The notes: generated by a model from the letters alone, not told the origin. 64,000 nucleotides of DNA from Zoogloea sp041908905 (GCF_041908905.1 NZ_JAYREK010000014.1:1-64000), one strand, 5' to 3'. Shown: positions 1 to 9,058, counted from the first letter of the stretch. Translations and numbers: made by a program.

Positions 1-97
1 TCTCGGCCCACGGCATGCGGGCTCCCAATACCGCGAGCGGGTGGCGCAGATCGATCATCGCGTCCAGCCGGGCGCGGAAAAAATCCGGGGTGGTCAT
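1..97 (-). mobile_element. IS5-type transposase, N-terminal fragment cut by the window edge
   Basis: Reading the minus strand from an ATG at 97 gives 32 codons beginning MTTPDFFRARLDAMIDLRHP and ending in MPWAE at the window edge. This is the characteristic start of IS5-family (DDE) transposases common in Betaproteobacteria. The rest of the gene lies outside the window, so intactness cannot be judged. Roughly 98-222 should be the non-coding end of the element; I could not fix the terminal repeat or target duplication with only one end in view. Family recognition is from memory of the N-terminal motif. Confidence 0.72.
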
Positions 98-288
98 CGC
101 AAACCTGCGCTCCAAATCTTCCAGAAAATGAATGCGATTGCACTGGAAACTGGAGGATTCGGCAAGGCCTCAGGGGCCATCAGCCCGCGCCGGGACAGGG
201 GCGGGCTGATTGTTCAGGACCGACTATAAAGCTTACTCATTGAAGATGTCGATTTGCATACCGCTTGTCATGAAGGATGCCACAAAAT

Positions 289-942
289 TTACCCTTGAGA
301 GGGGTGAAAGTTCAGTTGCTTGGTAGCGTATCCAGCCCGGCTCCCACTCCCCACAAACACCCCGGCCTCGGTGACGATCCAGTCCATCGGCTGGTCGTGG
401 GGCTGGGGGTGGGTGGACCCGGCGCGGGCCAGTTCGAAGGCCACCCCCACGCAGGTCGGGGTCGGGTCGAGGGCGGCCAGGGTGCGGTCGAAGTAGCCGC
501 CGCCGTAGCCCAGCCGGTAGCCCGCCGCGTCGAACACGTTGAGCGGCACGATCAGCAGCGCCGGCGACACCACCTCGTCGCCTGCCGGGATCGGGATGCC
601 GTGGTGGTCGGTGGCCATCGGCGCGTCCGGCCGCCAGCGCAGGAACGCCATCGGCCGGGCCGGCGTCAGCACCACCGGCAGCGCCGCCTGGCGGGCCGGG
701 TCGGCGGCCAGCCAGCGGCGGGCCCAGGGCCGCAGATCCACCTCGCCGCGCCACGGCCAGCAGAAGGCCAGGCAGCGGGGCGCCAGCCGGGCCATCAGGG
801 TGTCCAGGTGCGCTTCGATGCGCCGGGTGAGGGTCTGGCGATCGGCGTCGGGCAGGGCTTCGCGGGCGGCGATGCGTTCGTTGCGCAGGGCCTTGCGCAA
901 TGCCGCAATCGGTGCGTCGGCGGGCGGGGAGGGCGGGGTCAC
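289..942 (-). CDS. 5-formyltetrahydrofolate cyclo-ligase
   Basis: Converts 5-formyl-THF to 5,10-methenyl-THF with ATP in cytoplasmic one-carbon metabolism. The N-terminal basic helix (ALRKALRNER) and the signature YRLGYGGGYFDRTL that forms the ATP and folate site are both present. I place the start at the GTG at 942, because AGGAG lies 9 nt upstream of it (952-956 on the plus strand). A TTG at 963 is in frame, but the AGGAG would then be inside the gene. This gives 217 aa, close to the family size. It is divergent from the lytic transglycosylase gene, with about 50 bp between the starts. In many proteobacteria this gene is called ygfA or fau. Confidence 0.9.
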   Translation of the reverse strand: MTPPSPPADAPIAALRKALRNERIAAREALPDADRQTLTRRIEAHLDTLMARLAPRCLAFCWPWRGEVDLRPWARRWLAADPARQAALPVVLTPARPMAFLRWRPDAPMATDHHGIPIPAGDEVVSPALLIVPLNVFDAAGYRLGYGGGYFDRTLAALDPTPTCVGVAFELARAGSTHPQPHDQPMDWIVTEAGVFVGSGSRAGYATKQLNFHPSQG

Positions 943-994
943 TGTGCTATTCTCCTGCGGCAATCTGGCGGGTATGTGGTGAGCGTGGCAAGCA

Positions 995-2971
995 ATGAAG
1001 AATAGCGTGTGGGCCGTTCTGGCGGCGTTTTTGTGGATGGCCTCCCCGGCCGGCGGCGACCCCGGCGACGAGCGGATCCTGCTCGCCAGGGACGCCGCGC
1101 GCAGCGGCGACCGGGCGCGCCTGGCGTCCCTGGTGCCGCCGACCGGCCATCCCCTCGACCCTTACCCCGAGTACTGGGCCCTGTCGGCCCAGCTCGCCCG
1201 CCCGGGCGACATCAACCCGCTGCCCATCCTCGGCTTCCTCGAGCGCGAGCGGGGCAGCTGGCTGGCCGAGCGCCTGCGCGGCGAATGGCTGCGGGCCCTC
1301 GGCAAGCGCGGCGAGTGGGACACCCTGGCCGCCGAGTTTGCCGGCATGGAGCAGCCCGAGCAGGACCTCAAGTGCTACCACCTGCAGGCCCGCCTCGGCC
1401 TCGGTGACGTCGCGGCCCTCGACGATGCCCGCCCGCTGTGGTTCTCGCTGGTCGACACGCCGGACAGCTGCGTCCCGGTGCTGCAGGCCCTGGTCCGCGA
1501 GGCGCGGGTCAGCCCCGACGAGACCTGGACCCGCGTGCGCCGCCTGATGGAGGCCAAGCGCTTCGCCGGCGCCCGCGCGGTGGCGGCCTGGCTGCCGGCC
1601 GACCAGCAGCCCGCCGCCGGCGAACTGGAGCGGGTGGCGCAGACCCCGTCCACCTACCTCGACCGCCTGCCGGTGAGCTTTGCCGCCCAGCGCCCGGGCC
1701 GTGAGCTGGCGCTGATCGCGCTGGCCCGCCTGTCCCGCGACGATCCGATGGGGGCCTACACCCGCTACCTCGGCCTCAACGAGCGTTTCTCGGCCGCCGA
1801 GCGCAGCTACGCCCTCGGCCAGATCGCCTGGCAGGCGGCCACCCGGCTGATGCCCGACGCCAACCCCTGGTTCAAGGCCGCCGGCGACACCCCGATGTCC
1901 GACGAGCAGGCCGCCTGGCGGGTTCGCGCCGCGCTGCGGGCCGGCGACTGGCGGGGCGTGAAGGCCGGCGTCGAGGCCATGAACCCCGAGCAGCGCGGTC
2001 TGCCCGACTGGACCTACTGGCTCGGCCGGGCCGAGATGGCGCTGGGCAACCGCGACGCCTCGCGCCGGGCCTTCGAGCGCATCGCCGGCCACCCCACCTT
2101 CTACAGCATCCTCGCCGACGAGGAGCTCGGGCGCGGCTTTGCGCTGCCCCGCAAGGCCCGCGAGCTCAGCACCGACGAGTTCGAGCAGGTGCGGCGCACC
2201 CCCGGCGTGCAGCGCGCGCTGGCCCTGTTCCGCCTCGAATGGCGCACCGAGGGCGCCCGCGAGTGGAACTGGACCCTGCGCAACCGGGACGACCGCTTCC
2301 TGATCGGCGCCGCCCAGCTCGCCCAGCAGCTCGGCATCTACGACCGCGCCATCAACGCCGCCGACCGTACCCGCAGCGAGCACGACTACAGCCTGCGCTA
2401 CCTCGCCCCCTACCGGGAGCGCATCGAGCCCAACGCCCGTAACCAGGCCCTCGACCCGGGCTGGGTGTATGGCCTGATGCGCCAGGAGAGCCGCTTCGTC
2501 ACCGCCGCCCGCTCCAGCGTCGGCGCCCAGGGGCTGATGCAGATCATGCCCGCCACCGGCCAGTGGGTGGCCGGCAAGCTCGGCATGAAGGGCTACAACA
2601 TCGGCTGGCTGCGCGACCCCGACACCAACGTGATGCTCGGCACCACCTACATGCGGATGATCCTCGAGGGCCTCGACAACCACCCCGTGCTCGCCTCCGC
2701 CGCCTACAACGCCGGCCCCGGCCGCGCCCGCAAGTGGCGGGACGCGCGGCCGCTGGAGGGTGCGATCTACGCCGAGACCATCCCCTTCGGCGAGACCCGC
2801 GACTACGTCAAGAAGGTGATGGCCAACTCCATCATCTACACCGCCCTCCTCGACGGAAAGGCGCCTTCGCTGAAGGGGCGCCTCGGGACCATCGCGCCGG
2901 GGGCCGGCGGCGACTTCCCCGGCCTCGCTAGCCCCGCGCCGGGGGCCGGCCTGGAGCCCGCCGCCGAGTAA
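995..2971 (+). CDS. slt: Soluble-type lytic murein transglycosylase (Slt70-like)
   Basis: Periplasmic muramidase that cleaves peptidoglycan to 1,6-anhydro products. The protein has 658 aa with a short signal peptide (residues 1-21, MKNSVWAVLAAFLWMASPAGG). A long helical superhelix region of about 470 residues follows, then a C-terminal SLT domain. The SLT motifs are clear: YGLMRQESRF with catalytic Glu at residue 498, GLMQIMPATG, and AAYNAGPGR. Length and order match the Slt70 family. The gene stands alone between the divergent cyclo-ligase gene and the SDR gene 196 bp downstream; I see no strong terminator after it. Confidence 0.92.
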   Translation: MKNSVWAVLAAFLWMASPAGGDPGDERILLARDAARSGDRARLASLVPPTGHPLDPYPEYWALSAQLARPGDINPLPILGFLERERGSWLAERLRGEWLRALGKRGEWDTLAAEFAGMEQPEQDLKCYHLQARLGLGDVAALDDARPLWFSLVDTPDSCVPVLQALVREARVSPDETWTRVRRLMEAKRFAGARAVAAWLPADQQPAAGELERVAQTPSTYLDRLPVSFAAQRPGRELALIALARLSRDDPMGAYTRYLGLNERFSAAERSYALGQIAWQAATRLMPDANPWFKAAGDTPMSDEQAAWRVRAALRAGDWRGVKAGVEAMNPEQRGLPDWTYWLGRAEMALGNRDASRRAFERIAGHPTFYSILADEELGRGFALPRKARELSTDEFEQVRRTPGVQRALALFRLEWRTEGAREWNWTLRNRDDRFLIGAAQLAQQLGIYDRAINAADRTRSEHDYSLRYLAPYRERIEPNARNQALDPGWVYGLMRQESRFVTAARSSVGAQGLMQIMPATGQWVAGKLGMKGYNIGWLRDPDTNVMLGTTYMRMILEGLDNHPVLASAAYNAGPGRARKWRDARPLEGAIYAETIPFGETRDYVKKVMANSIIYTALLDGKAPSLKGRLGTIAPGAGGDFPGLASPAPGAGLEPAAE

Positions 2972-3167
2972 GGGAATTTCTGCCCGCCGGCGGGAGTCCA
3001 TTGCCTGGAGCCTCCGCCCGCGGGCGGGGCTTGCCGGGGGCGGGCCGTGGGTCCGGGCGCCCGGGCGTCAAAAGCGCATCCACCGGATTTGCAAGCAACG
3101 TCAAGCAGCGACGGGGGCCGCCGAAGGGCCGTCTCCAGGTTCCACCCTTTCTCACCGGAGTCCAGTC

Positions 3168-4121
3168 ATGTATCCGCGCAAAGTCCTGATCGTCGGCGGC
3201 AGTGGTTTCGTGGGCAGCGCCGTGGCCAGCCGGCTGGCCGCCGCCGGGGTCGCCCTGGTGGTGCCGACCCGCCGCCGCGAGCGTGCCCGCCACCTGCTGC
3301 CGCTCCCCACCATCGAGGTCGTCGAGGCCGACGTGTTCGACCCGCCCACCCTCGCGCGCCTGATGGCGGGCGTCGACGCGGTGGTGAGCCTCGTCGGCGT
3401 GCTCCATTCGCCCTCCGGCCAGCCCTACGGCCCGGCCTTCGCCCGCGCCCACGTGGAGCTGCCGACCCGTCTGGTGGCCGCCGCCCGCGCGGCCGGGGTG
3501 CGACGCATCGTGCACGTGAGCGCCCTCGGCGCCGACGCCAATGGCCCCTCCGAATACCAGCGCTCCAAGGCCGCCGGCGAGGCGGCCATCCGCGCCGGGG
3601 CGCCGGACGTGGCATGGACCCTCCTGCGTCCGTCGGTGATCTTCGGGCCCGGCGACAGCTTCCTCAATCTCTTCGCCGGCCTCGTCAGGGCTTTCCCGCT
3701 GATGCCCCTGGGCGGTGCCAAGGCCCGCTTCCAGCCGGTGTATGTGGGCGACGTGGCCGAGGTGGTGGCGGAGGCCCTGGCCCGTGCCGACGCCGTCGGG
3801 CAGGTCTACGAGATGGCCGGTCCGCGCGTGTATACGCTGCAGCAGCTGGTCGAGTATGTGGGCCGCCTCACCCACTGCCGGCGCCCGGTGATCCCGCTGC
3901 CCGAGGGCCTCGCGATGCTCCAGGCGGCGGCCCTCGAATGCCTGCCCGGCCCGCTGATGAGCCGCGACAACGTGCGCTCGATGCGCGCCGACAACGTCGC
4001 CACCGGCGCGCCCCAGCCCTGGGGGCGCCAGCCCACGCCCCTCGAGGCGATCGCCCCGACCTACCTCGGCGAGGCCAACAAGCGCGCCCGCCTGGCCGCC
4101 AGCATGCTCCGCCGCTCATGA
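3168..4121 (+). CDS. NAD(P)-binding SDR, complex I NDUFA9-like family
   Basis: An atypical short-chain dehydrogenase-like protein of 317 aa. The Rossmann motif VLIVGGSGFVGSAV sits at residues 7-20, and an NDUFA9/epimerase-type body follows (VSALGADANGPSEYQRSKAAGE, LLRPSVIFGPGDSFLN). The pattern of YxxxK embedded in SEYQRSKA is kept. Members in Betaproteobacteria are annotated as complex I NDUFA9-family or NAD-dependent epimerases, but the real substrate is unknown. CGGAG lies before the ATG. The stop overlaps the start of cca by four bases (ATGA), so the two are translationally coupled. Confidence 0.85.
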   Translation: MYPRKVLIVGGSGFVGSAVASRLAAAGVALVVPTRRRERARHLLPLPTIEVVEADVFDPPTLARLMAGVDAVVSLVGVLHSPSGQPYGPAFARAHVELPTRLVAAARAAGVRRIVHVSALGADANGPSEYQRSKAAGEAAIRAGAPDVAWTLLRPSVIFGPGDSFLNLFAGLVRAFPLMPLGGAKARFQPVYVGDVAEVVAEALARADAVGQVYEMAGPRVYTLQQLVEYVGRLTHCRRPVIPLPEGLAMLQAAALECLPGPLMSRDNVRSMRADNVATGAPQPWGRQPTPLEAIAPTYLGEANKRARLAASMLRRS

Positions 4122-5326
4122 AGATCTACTGCGTGGGCGGCGCGATCCGCGACGAACTCCTCGGACTGCCGGTCAAGGACCGGGACTGGGTCGTCGTCGG
4201 GGCGACCCCCGACGAGCTGCTCGCCGAGGGCTACAAACCGGTCGGCAAGGATTTTCCGGTCTTCCTCCACCCGCGGACCCACGAGGAGTACGCGCTGGCC
4301 CGCACCGAGCGCAAGACGGCGCCGGGCTATGCCGGCTTCGTCTTCCACACCGACCCGGCGGTCAGCCTCGAGGAAGACCTGGCCCGCCGCGACCTGACCA
4401 TCAACGCCATCGCCCGCGGCGCCGACGGCGTCCTGGTGGACCCCTACGGCGGGCAGCGCGACCTCGCCGACCGGGTGTTCCGCCACGTCAGTCCGGCCTT
4501 CGCCGAAGACCCGGTGCGCATCCTGCGGCTGGCCCGCTTCGCTGCCCGCTTTGCCGGTTTCACGGTGGCCCCCGAGACCCTGGCGCTGATGCGCGGCATG
4601 GTCGCCGCAGGCGAGGTGGACGCGCTGGTGCCCGAGCGGGTCTGGCAGGAACTCGCCCGCGGCCTGATGGAGGCCCGCCCGTCGCGGATGATCGAGGTGT
4701 TGCGCGACTGCGGCGCCCTGGCCCGGCTGCTGCCCGAGGTGGACCGCCTGTTCGGCGTGCCCCAGCCGGCCCGGCACCATCCGGAGGTGGACACCGGCGC
4801 GCACCTGCTGCTGGTGCTCGATGCCGCCGCCGACGCCGGCCTGCCGCTGGCGGGGCGCTTCGCCTGCCTGCTCCACGACCTGGGCAAGGCGTTGAGCCCC
4901 GCCCGCAATCTGCCCCACCACTACGGCCACGAGGCCGTCAGCGAGCGGCTGGCGGTGGAGGTGTGCGCCCGCCTCAAGTGCCCCGCCGACTGCCGCGACC
5001 TGGCGCTGATGGTGGCCCGCGAGCACGGCAACGTGCATCGCGCCCTCGAACTGCGGGCGATCACCGCGGTGCGCCTCGTCGAGCGCTGCGACGGCCTGCG
5101 CCGGCCGGAGCGCTTCGTGGCGATGCTCGACGCCTGTGCCTGCGACCACCGGGGCCGGGCCGGCCTGGGCGAGCGCCCCTACCCGCAGCGGGAGCGGCTG
5201 CTGGCCGTGCTGGAGGCCGTGCGCGGCGTGGACGCCGGCGCCATCGCCCGTGGCGTGGCCGACAAGGCGCGCATCCCCGAGGCCATCCACGAGGCCCGCG
5301 TGGCGGCGGTCAAAGCGCTGGGCTGA
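4118..5326 (+). CDS. cca: Multifunctional CCA-adding tRNA nucleotidyltransferase with HD domain
   Basis: Adds or repairs the 3' CCA of tRNA. The 402-aa protein starts MKIYCVGGAIRDELLGLPVK, the glycine-rich polymerase-beta fold motif, followed by the metal-binding pair in DRDW. The class II head/neck motifs follow (RRDLTINAIA, RILRLARFAAR). The C-terminal half carries an HD phosphohydrolase domain (HDLGKALSP near residue 253), as in the gamma/beta-proteobacterial form that also has phosphatase and 2',3'-cyclic phosphodiesterase activity. The start is the ATG that overlaps the stop of the upstream SDR gene by 4 bp; a longer in-frame extension upstream is not used. Confidence 0.95.
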   Translation: MKIYCVGGAIRDELLGLPVKDRDWVVVGATPDELLAEGYKPVGKDFPVFLHPRTHEEYALARTERKTAPGYAGFVFHTDPAVSLEEDLARRDLTINAIARGADGVLVDPYGGQRDLADRVFRHVSPAFAEDPVRILRLARFAARFAGFTVAPETLALMRGMVAAGEVDALVPERVWQELARGLMEARPSRMIEVLRDCGALARLLPEVDRLFGVPQPARHHPEVDTGAHLLLVLDAAADAGLPLAGRFACLLHDLGKALSPARNLPHHYGHEAVSERLAVEVCARLKCPADCRDLALMVAREHGNVHRALELRAITAVRLVERCDGLRRPERFVAMLDACACDHRGRAGLGERPYPQRERLLAVLEAVRGVDAGAIARGVADKARIPEAIHEARVAAVKALG

Positions 5327-5369
5327 GGTCCGCCGCCCGCAACCTTTCCTGACAAATTTCCGTTGCGGC

Positions 5370-5387
5370 GGCGGGAGGAATCCCGCC
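5370..5387 (+). terminator. Short hairpin after cca, weak terminator candidate
   Basis: Six-base arms (GGCGGG at 5370-5375 and CCCGCC at 5382-5387) around a 6-nt loop follow the cca stop. They are followed by TTGTG rather than a clean T-run, so any termination would be inefficient. Confidence 0.35.
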
Positions 5388-5415
5388 TTGTGCCCGTCAT
5401 GGGCCGGCATACAAT
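5388..5415 (+). promoter_or_regulatory. Sigma-70 type promoter for the PbpC-like gene
   Basis: TTGTGC at 5388-5393 and TACAAT at 5410-5415 are separated by 16 bp. They lie 11 bp before the start codon at 5427, so the leader would be very short. Each box matches consensus at 4 to 5 of 6 positions. Confidence 0.5.
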
Positions 5416-5426
5416 GCGGGCCATCC

Positions 5427-7505
5427 ATGTCCTCGCCCGCTACCGCCTCCTTGCTCGCCTCCCGTCTCCGGCGGATCGCCGTGTTCGCGCTCGTGTTCGT
5501 CGTGGAGGCGGCCCGGGCCACCCAGCCGATCCCGGCCTTCGCCGACGTCAAGGCCGCCGCCCGCCCGTCGGTGGCGGTGCTCCTCGCCCGTGACGGTACC
5601 CCGCTGGCCGAGCGGCGGATCGACCCTCATGTGCGGCGGCTCGAGTGGGTGGCCCTCAACAGCTTCTCGCCAGCCCTCCGCGAGGCCCTGCTGGCGGCCG
5701 AGGACAAGCGCTTCTTCGAGCACTCGGGCGTCGACTGGCGGGCCTTCGTCGGCGCCCTGTGGCACAACCTGTGGTACGACCGCAAGCGCGGCGCCTCGAC
5801 CCTGTCGATGCAGCTGGCCGGCCTGCTCGACCCGGAGCTCGCCCTCGGCCGCGGCGGCATGCCGCGGCGCTCCCTCGGCCAGAAGTGGGACCAGGCCCTC
5901 GCCGCCCAGGCCCTCGAGGCCCGCTGGACCAAGGAGCAGATCCTCGAGGCCTACCTCAACCTGGCGCCCTTCCGGGGCGACCTGCAGGGCGTCCATGCGG
6001 CGGCGCGGGCCCTGTTCGGCAAGTCGCCGGCCGAGCTGGGGCGGGCCGAGGCCCTGATCCTGGCGGTGCTGCTGCGCGGCCCCAACGCCCGCCCCGAGCA
6101 CGTCGCCCAGCGGGCCTGCGTGCTGGCCGAGCGCATCAACGCGCCGGCCGCCTGCGGCCCCGCCCAGCGCCTCGCCCAGGCCAGCCTCGATCGCCAGCGC
6201 ACCGCGCCGCGCTGGGAGCTCGCGCCCCACGCCGGCCGCCTGCTGCTCGCGTCGCGGCAGCCGGGCGAGCGCCTGCGCAGCACCCTCGACGCCGAACTCC
6301 AGCAGGGCCTGGCCGGCGCGCTCAAGCGCCTCGGTGTGGCGGAGGCGGCGGGGGTGCTGGTGGATAACGCCAGCGGCGAGCTGCGGGCCTATGTGGGGGC
6401 GCCGGACCCCGCCCGGCCGGACCAGGCCCAGCCGCCGCGCGGCGCCGCCAACCTGCTGCTGCCCCTCGTGTATGGGGTGGCCATCGAGCGGCGCCAGATC
6501 ACCGCGGCGACCCTGCTCGAGGATTCCCTCGGCAACCACGCGCCGACCCACCCCGACGAGCGCCTGTGGGTCAGCGCCCGCACCGCGCTGGCCGACAGCC
6601 TGGCCGATCCGGCCCAGACGGTGACCCGCCTGGTCGGTGAGGCCCTGGCCGAGCGCCTGCGCCTGGCCGACCTCGAGCCGCCCCGCAGCGGCCTGCCGGA
6701 CCTCAACCTGCTGCAGCTGGCCGGGCTGTACCGCGCCCTCGCCAGCGGCGGCCAGTGGCTCGCCCCGCAGCTGCTGCCGGCGCCGGAGCGTGCGCCGCGG
6801 CGCCTGCTGCGGGCCGAGGCCGGCTTCATCGTGGACGACATCCTGGCCCTGCGCGACGCCGACGGCACGCTCCAGCCCTTCCTGTTCCGCCAATCCCTGC
6901 TGGACGGCCGCGAGAGCCTGGCGGTGCTTTCCTCGGACCGTTACACGCTTGTCCTGTGGGCGGCGGGCGGCCGCGGCCTGGCCGCCCAGGTGGCGGCGCT
7001 GGGGCAGGAGTTCCTGCGCGGGCTGCACCGCACCCAGCCGGCCCAGCGCCTCCACCCGCCGCCGGGGGTGGTGTCGGCGCTGGTGGTGTTCGAGCCGACG
7101 GTCGAGAACGCCCGGCGCGAGTGGTTCATCCGCGGCACCGAGACCGAGCGGGTCAGCGTGCCGCGCAACCCGCCGCGCATCCTGTATCCGGTCGGCGGCG
7201 GGATCGTCGACGCCACCGGGCTGGCCGGGGACAAGGGCCTGCGGGTGTTCTTCGAGGCGGCGCGGGTGCCGGCCGGCGGCTGGTGGCGCCTCGACGGCGA
7301 ACGCCTGGGCGCGGCCAACGGACGCGGCGAGGGCGGCAATGGAGGCAATGGCGTCAGCCGACAGCCCTGGCAGCCGGTGGAGGGGCGCCATCTGCTCGAG
7401 CTGATGGCGGCGGACGGCACGGTGCTCGACAGCGTGAGCTTTGCGGTGCGGGGCCCCGCTGCGGAGCCCTCAAAGCCAGCGGACCAGCAGCCCCACCAGC
7501 AGTGA
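5427..7505 (+). CDS. pbpC: PbpC-like GT51 glycosyltransferase with inactive transpeptidase domain
   Basis: 692 aa, arranged like penicillin-binding protein 1C: N-terminal membrane segment (about residues 10-28), GT51 peptidoglycan glycosyltransferase, transpeptidase-like region, and C-terminal BiPBP_C domain. The GT51 motifs are intact: EDKRFFEHSG with catalytic Glu92, GASTLSMQLA, and TKEQILEAYLNLAPF. The transpeptidase motifs are not. Aligned by eye to E. coli PbpC, SxxK reads NLLL (342-345), SxN reads SLA (391-393), and KTGTS reads FRQSL (487-491). So the protein should polymerise glycan but not cross-link or bind penicillin covalently. No alpha-2-macroglobulin gene, the usual pbpC partner, is adjacent. 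The frame is open with no sign of a frameshift. Confidence 0.85.
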   Translation: MSSPATASLLASRLRRIAVFALVFVVEAARATQPIPAFADVKAAARPSVAVLLARDGTPLAERRIDPHVRRLEWVALNSFSPALREALLAAEDKRFFEHSGVDWRAFVGALWHNLWYDRKRGASTLSMQLAGLLDPELALGRGGMPRRSLGQKWDQALAAQALEARWTKEQILEAYLNLAPFRGDLQGVHAAARALFGKSPAELGRAEALILAVLLRGPNARPEHVAQRACVLAERINAPAACGPAQRLAQASLDRQRTAPRWELAPHAGRLLLASRQPGERLRSTLDAELQQGLAGALKRLGVAEAAGVLVDNASGELRAYVGAPDPARPDQAQPPRGAANLLLPLVYGVAIERRQITAATLLEDSLGNHAPTHPDERLWVSARTALADSLADPAQTVTRLVGEALAERLRLADLEPPRSGLPDLNLLQLAGLYRALASGGQWLAPQLLPAPERAPRRLLRAEAGFIVDDILALRDADGTLQPFLFRQSLLDGRESLAVLSSDRYTLVLWAAGGRGLAAQVAALGQEFLRGLHRTQPAQRLHPPPGVVSALVVFEPTVENARREWFIRGTETERVSVPRNPPRILYPVGGGIVDATGLAGDKGLRVFFEAARVPAGGWWRLDGERLGAANGRGEGGNGGNGVSRQPWQPVEGRHLLELMAADGTVLDSVSFAVRGPAAEPSKPADQQPHQQ

Positions 7506-7667
7506 CAGCAGCAGGGTGCTGGTGAGCGGGATGTGGATGTGGCGGCCGAACAGGTCGAAGTGCAGGTCGCCGGGCAGATGGCCGAAGCGCCAGCGCCGCG
7601 GCGACAGGCCGGAGCCCAGCCCGGACACCACGGCCAGGATCACGATGGCCAGCAACCACTTCAGCAT
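7470..7667 (-). CDS. DUF2905 small membrane protein
   Basis: 65 aa with two hydrophobic segments (residues 3-19 and about 47-64). Between them is a short loop containing the family pattern GHLPGDLHFDLFGRHIHIPL. This matches DUF2905 proteins, whose function is unknown. The 3' end overlaps the end of the PbpC-like gene by 36 bp on the opposite strand. Confidence 0.8.
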   Translation of the reverse strand: MLKWLLAIVILAVVSGLGSGLSPRRWRFGHLPGDLHFDLFGRHIHIPLTSTLLLSLLVGLLVRWL

Positions 7668-7837
7668 CAGGCTTCTCCGCGGCTTGTGAGGGGGAATTCA
7701 AACGTTTGTTGTGGAGGCCCGGCGTGCGTTTTGCTTTCTTCCGCCGCGCGGGTGCTGTAAGTTCTGCGCCACAACAACATGATACCGCCTCATCACGCCA
7801 TGATCCCGACCCCTATCCTTCCGCCCGGAGCCCGCGC

Positions 7838-8641
7838 ATGAACCGCGCCCGCTTCGGTGAGCTGGAAGTCCTGTGCCGAACGCCCGCCGGCACCGCGCGC
7901 CCGACCCCCCTGCTGTTCGTCCACGGCGCCTACACCGCCGCCTGGTGCTGGGACGAGAACTTCCTGCCATGGTTTGCGGAGCAGGGCTATGCCGCCTACG
8001 CGGTCTCCCTGTCCGGCCACGGCGGCAGCCGCGGGCGCGCCTACCTCGACAGCTTCTCGATCGCCGACTACGTGGCCGACGTGGCCGACGTGGTCGCCCA
8101 GCTGCCGGCGCCGCCGGTGCTGATCGGCCATTCGATGGGCGGCATGGTGGTGCAGAAGTACCTCGAGAAGCACCGCGCGCCGGCGGCCGTGCTGATGTCG
8201 TCGGTGCCGCCCCAGGGGCTGCTCGGCTCGGCCTTCGGGCTGGCCTTCGCCAAGCCGCATCTGCTGGGCGACCTCAACCGCCTGATGGGCGGCGGCCAGC
8301 CCCAGATGGAAACCCTGCGCGACGCGATGTTCCACGAGACCATCGAGCTCGAGCGGCTGCGCCGCTACTACCACCTGTGCCAGCCCGAGTCCCACCGGGC
8401 GATCTGGGACATGTCCCTGTTCGACCTGCCGTCCCTGTCGAACATCCCGCGGCCGCCGATGCTGGTGCTGGGGGCCGAGCACGACGTGCTCATCCCGCCC
8501 GACCAGGTGCGCATGACCGCCCGCAGCTACGGGGTCAGCGCCACCATCCTGCCCGACCTCGGCCACGGGATGATGATGGAGACCGACTGGCGCATCGCCG
8601 CCGACCCCATCCTGTACTGGCTGAAGACCCAGGGCTTCTGA
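7838..8641 (+). CDS. Alpha/beta-fold hydrolase
   Basis: 267 aa. It has the oxyanion strand LLFVHGAY, the nucleophile elbow GHSMGG, an acid in LGAEHDVLIPP and the catalytic His in DLGHGMM, so the Ser-Asp-His triad is complete. Substrate unknown; esterase or lactonase type is possible. I chose the ATG at 7838 because GGAG lies 9 nt upstream; an upstream in-frame ATG at 7706 would add a low-quality Arg/Ser-rich tail. The 170-bp gap before it contains a 9-bp inverted repeat (7706-7714 and 7769-7777). Confidence 0.85.
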   Translation: MNRARFGELEVLCRTPAGTARPTPLLFVHGAYTAAWCWDENFLPWFAEQGYAAYAVSLSGHGGSRGRAYLDSFSIADYVADVADVVAQLPAPPVLIGHSMGGMVVQKYLEKHRAPAAVLMSSVPPQGLLGSAFGLAFAKPHLLGDLNRLMGGGQPQMETLRDAMFHETIELERLRRYYHLCQPESHRAIWDMSLFDLPSLSNIPRPPMLVLGAEHDVLIPPDQVRMTARSYGVSATILPDLGHGMMMETDWRIAADPILYWLKTQGF

Positions 8642-8839
8642 GCCTCGCCCCAATCCGCACGCCCCGGTGAACTTTGTCATTGCCGCGGCGCCGGCCTTGA
8701 TCCATCCTGAAAACACAGGCCAGTTGCCTGGCGGGCGTGCCCCACGGCCCGCGGCGGCGCTGGATTTCCTTCAACCTTCGGGGGCCTGGGCCGTTAAATC
8801 AGCAAGGGGGTCTGTGACGACCCCGGAACGGAGGCCGAA

Positions 8840-9058
8840 ATGGTGATCTGGATGGATATGGAAAGTGGTGAGCGCTGCTACGATGAACCGCAGGACGCGA
8901 TCGGCCCGGCCTATGGCGACGAAGTCCTGAACGCCAATCTGGTGCCGCCCGAGCTGGCCCTGGGCCTTCAGGAAATCCCGCTGTCGGGGCACGCCGAGCA
9001 CCCTGTTCCGACTGATGTGGACGCTTTCCTGAGCGCGGTGTATCGCTTCCAGGAATAA
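8840..9058 (+). CDS. Small acidic protein of unknown function
   Basis: 72 aa, acidic, no signal peptide or membrane segment, starting MVIWMDMESGERCYDEPQDA. I do not recognise a family. GGAGG lies about 8 nt before the ATG, codon use matches the neighbours, and a strong terminator hairpin follows at 9090-9119. These three signs support a real, separately transcribed gene. About 200 bp without a gene precede it (8642-8839), with no clear element apart from a likely promoter. Confidence 0.7.
   Translation: MVIWMDMESGERCYDEPQDAIGPAYGDEVLNANLVPPELALGLQEIPLSGHAEHPVPTDVDAFLSAVYRFQE

Noticed and set aside
943..963. TTG start for the cyclo-ligase giving seven more residues
   Set aside because: AGGAG would then be inside the coding region; it is ideally placed for the GTG at 942.
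947..3001. Very long open frame on the minus strand across the lytic transglycosylase gene
   Set aside because: Low-complexity Gly/Ala/Arg translation typical of G+C-rich antisense frames, with no family motifs; slt on the other strand is unmistakable.
7706..7777. Nine-base inverted repeat upstream of the hydrolase gene (7706-7714, 7769-7777)
   Set aside because: Arms are 54 bp apart and simple (TTG/GTT repeats); could be chance.
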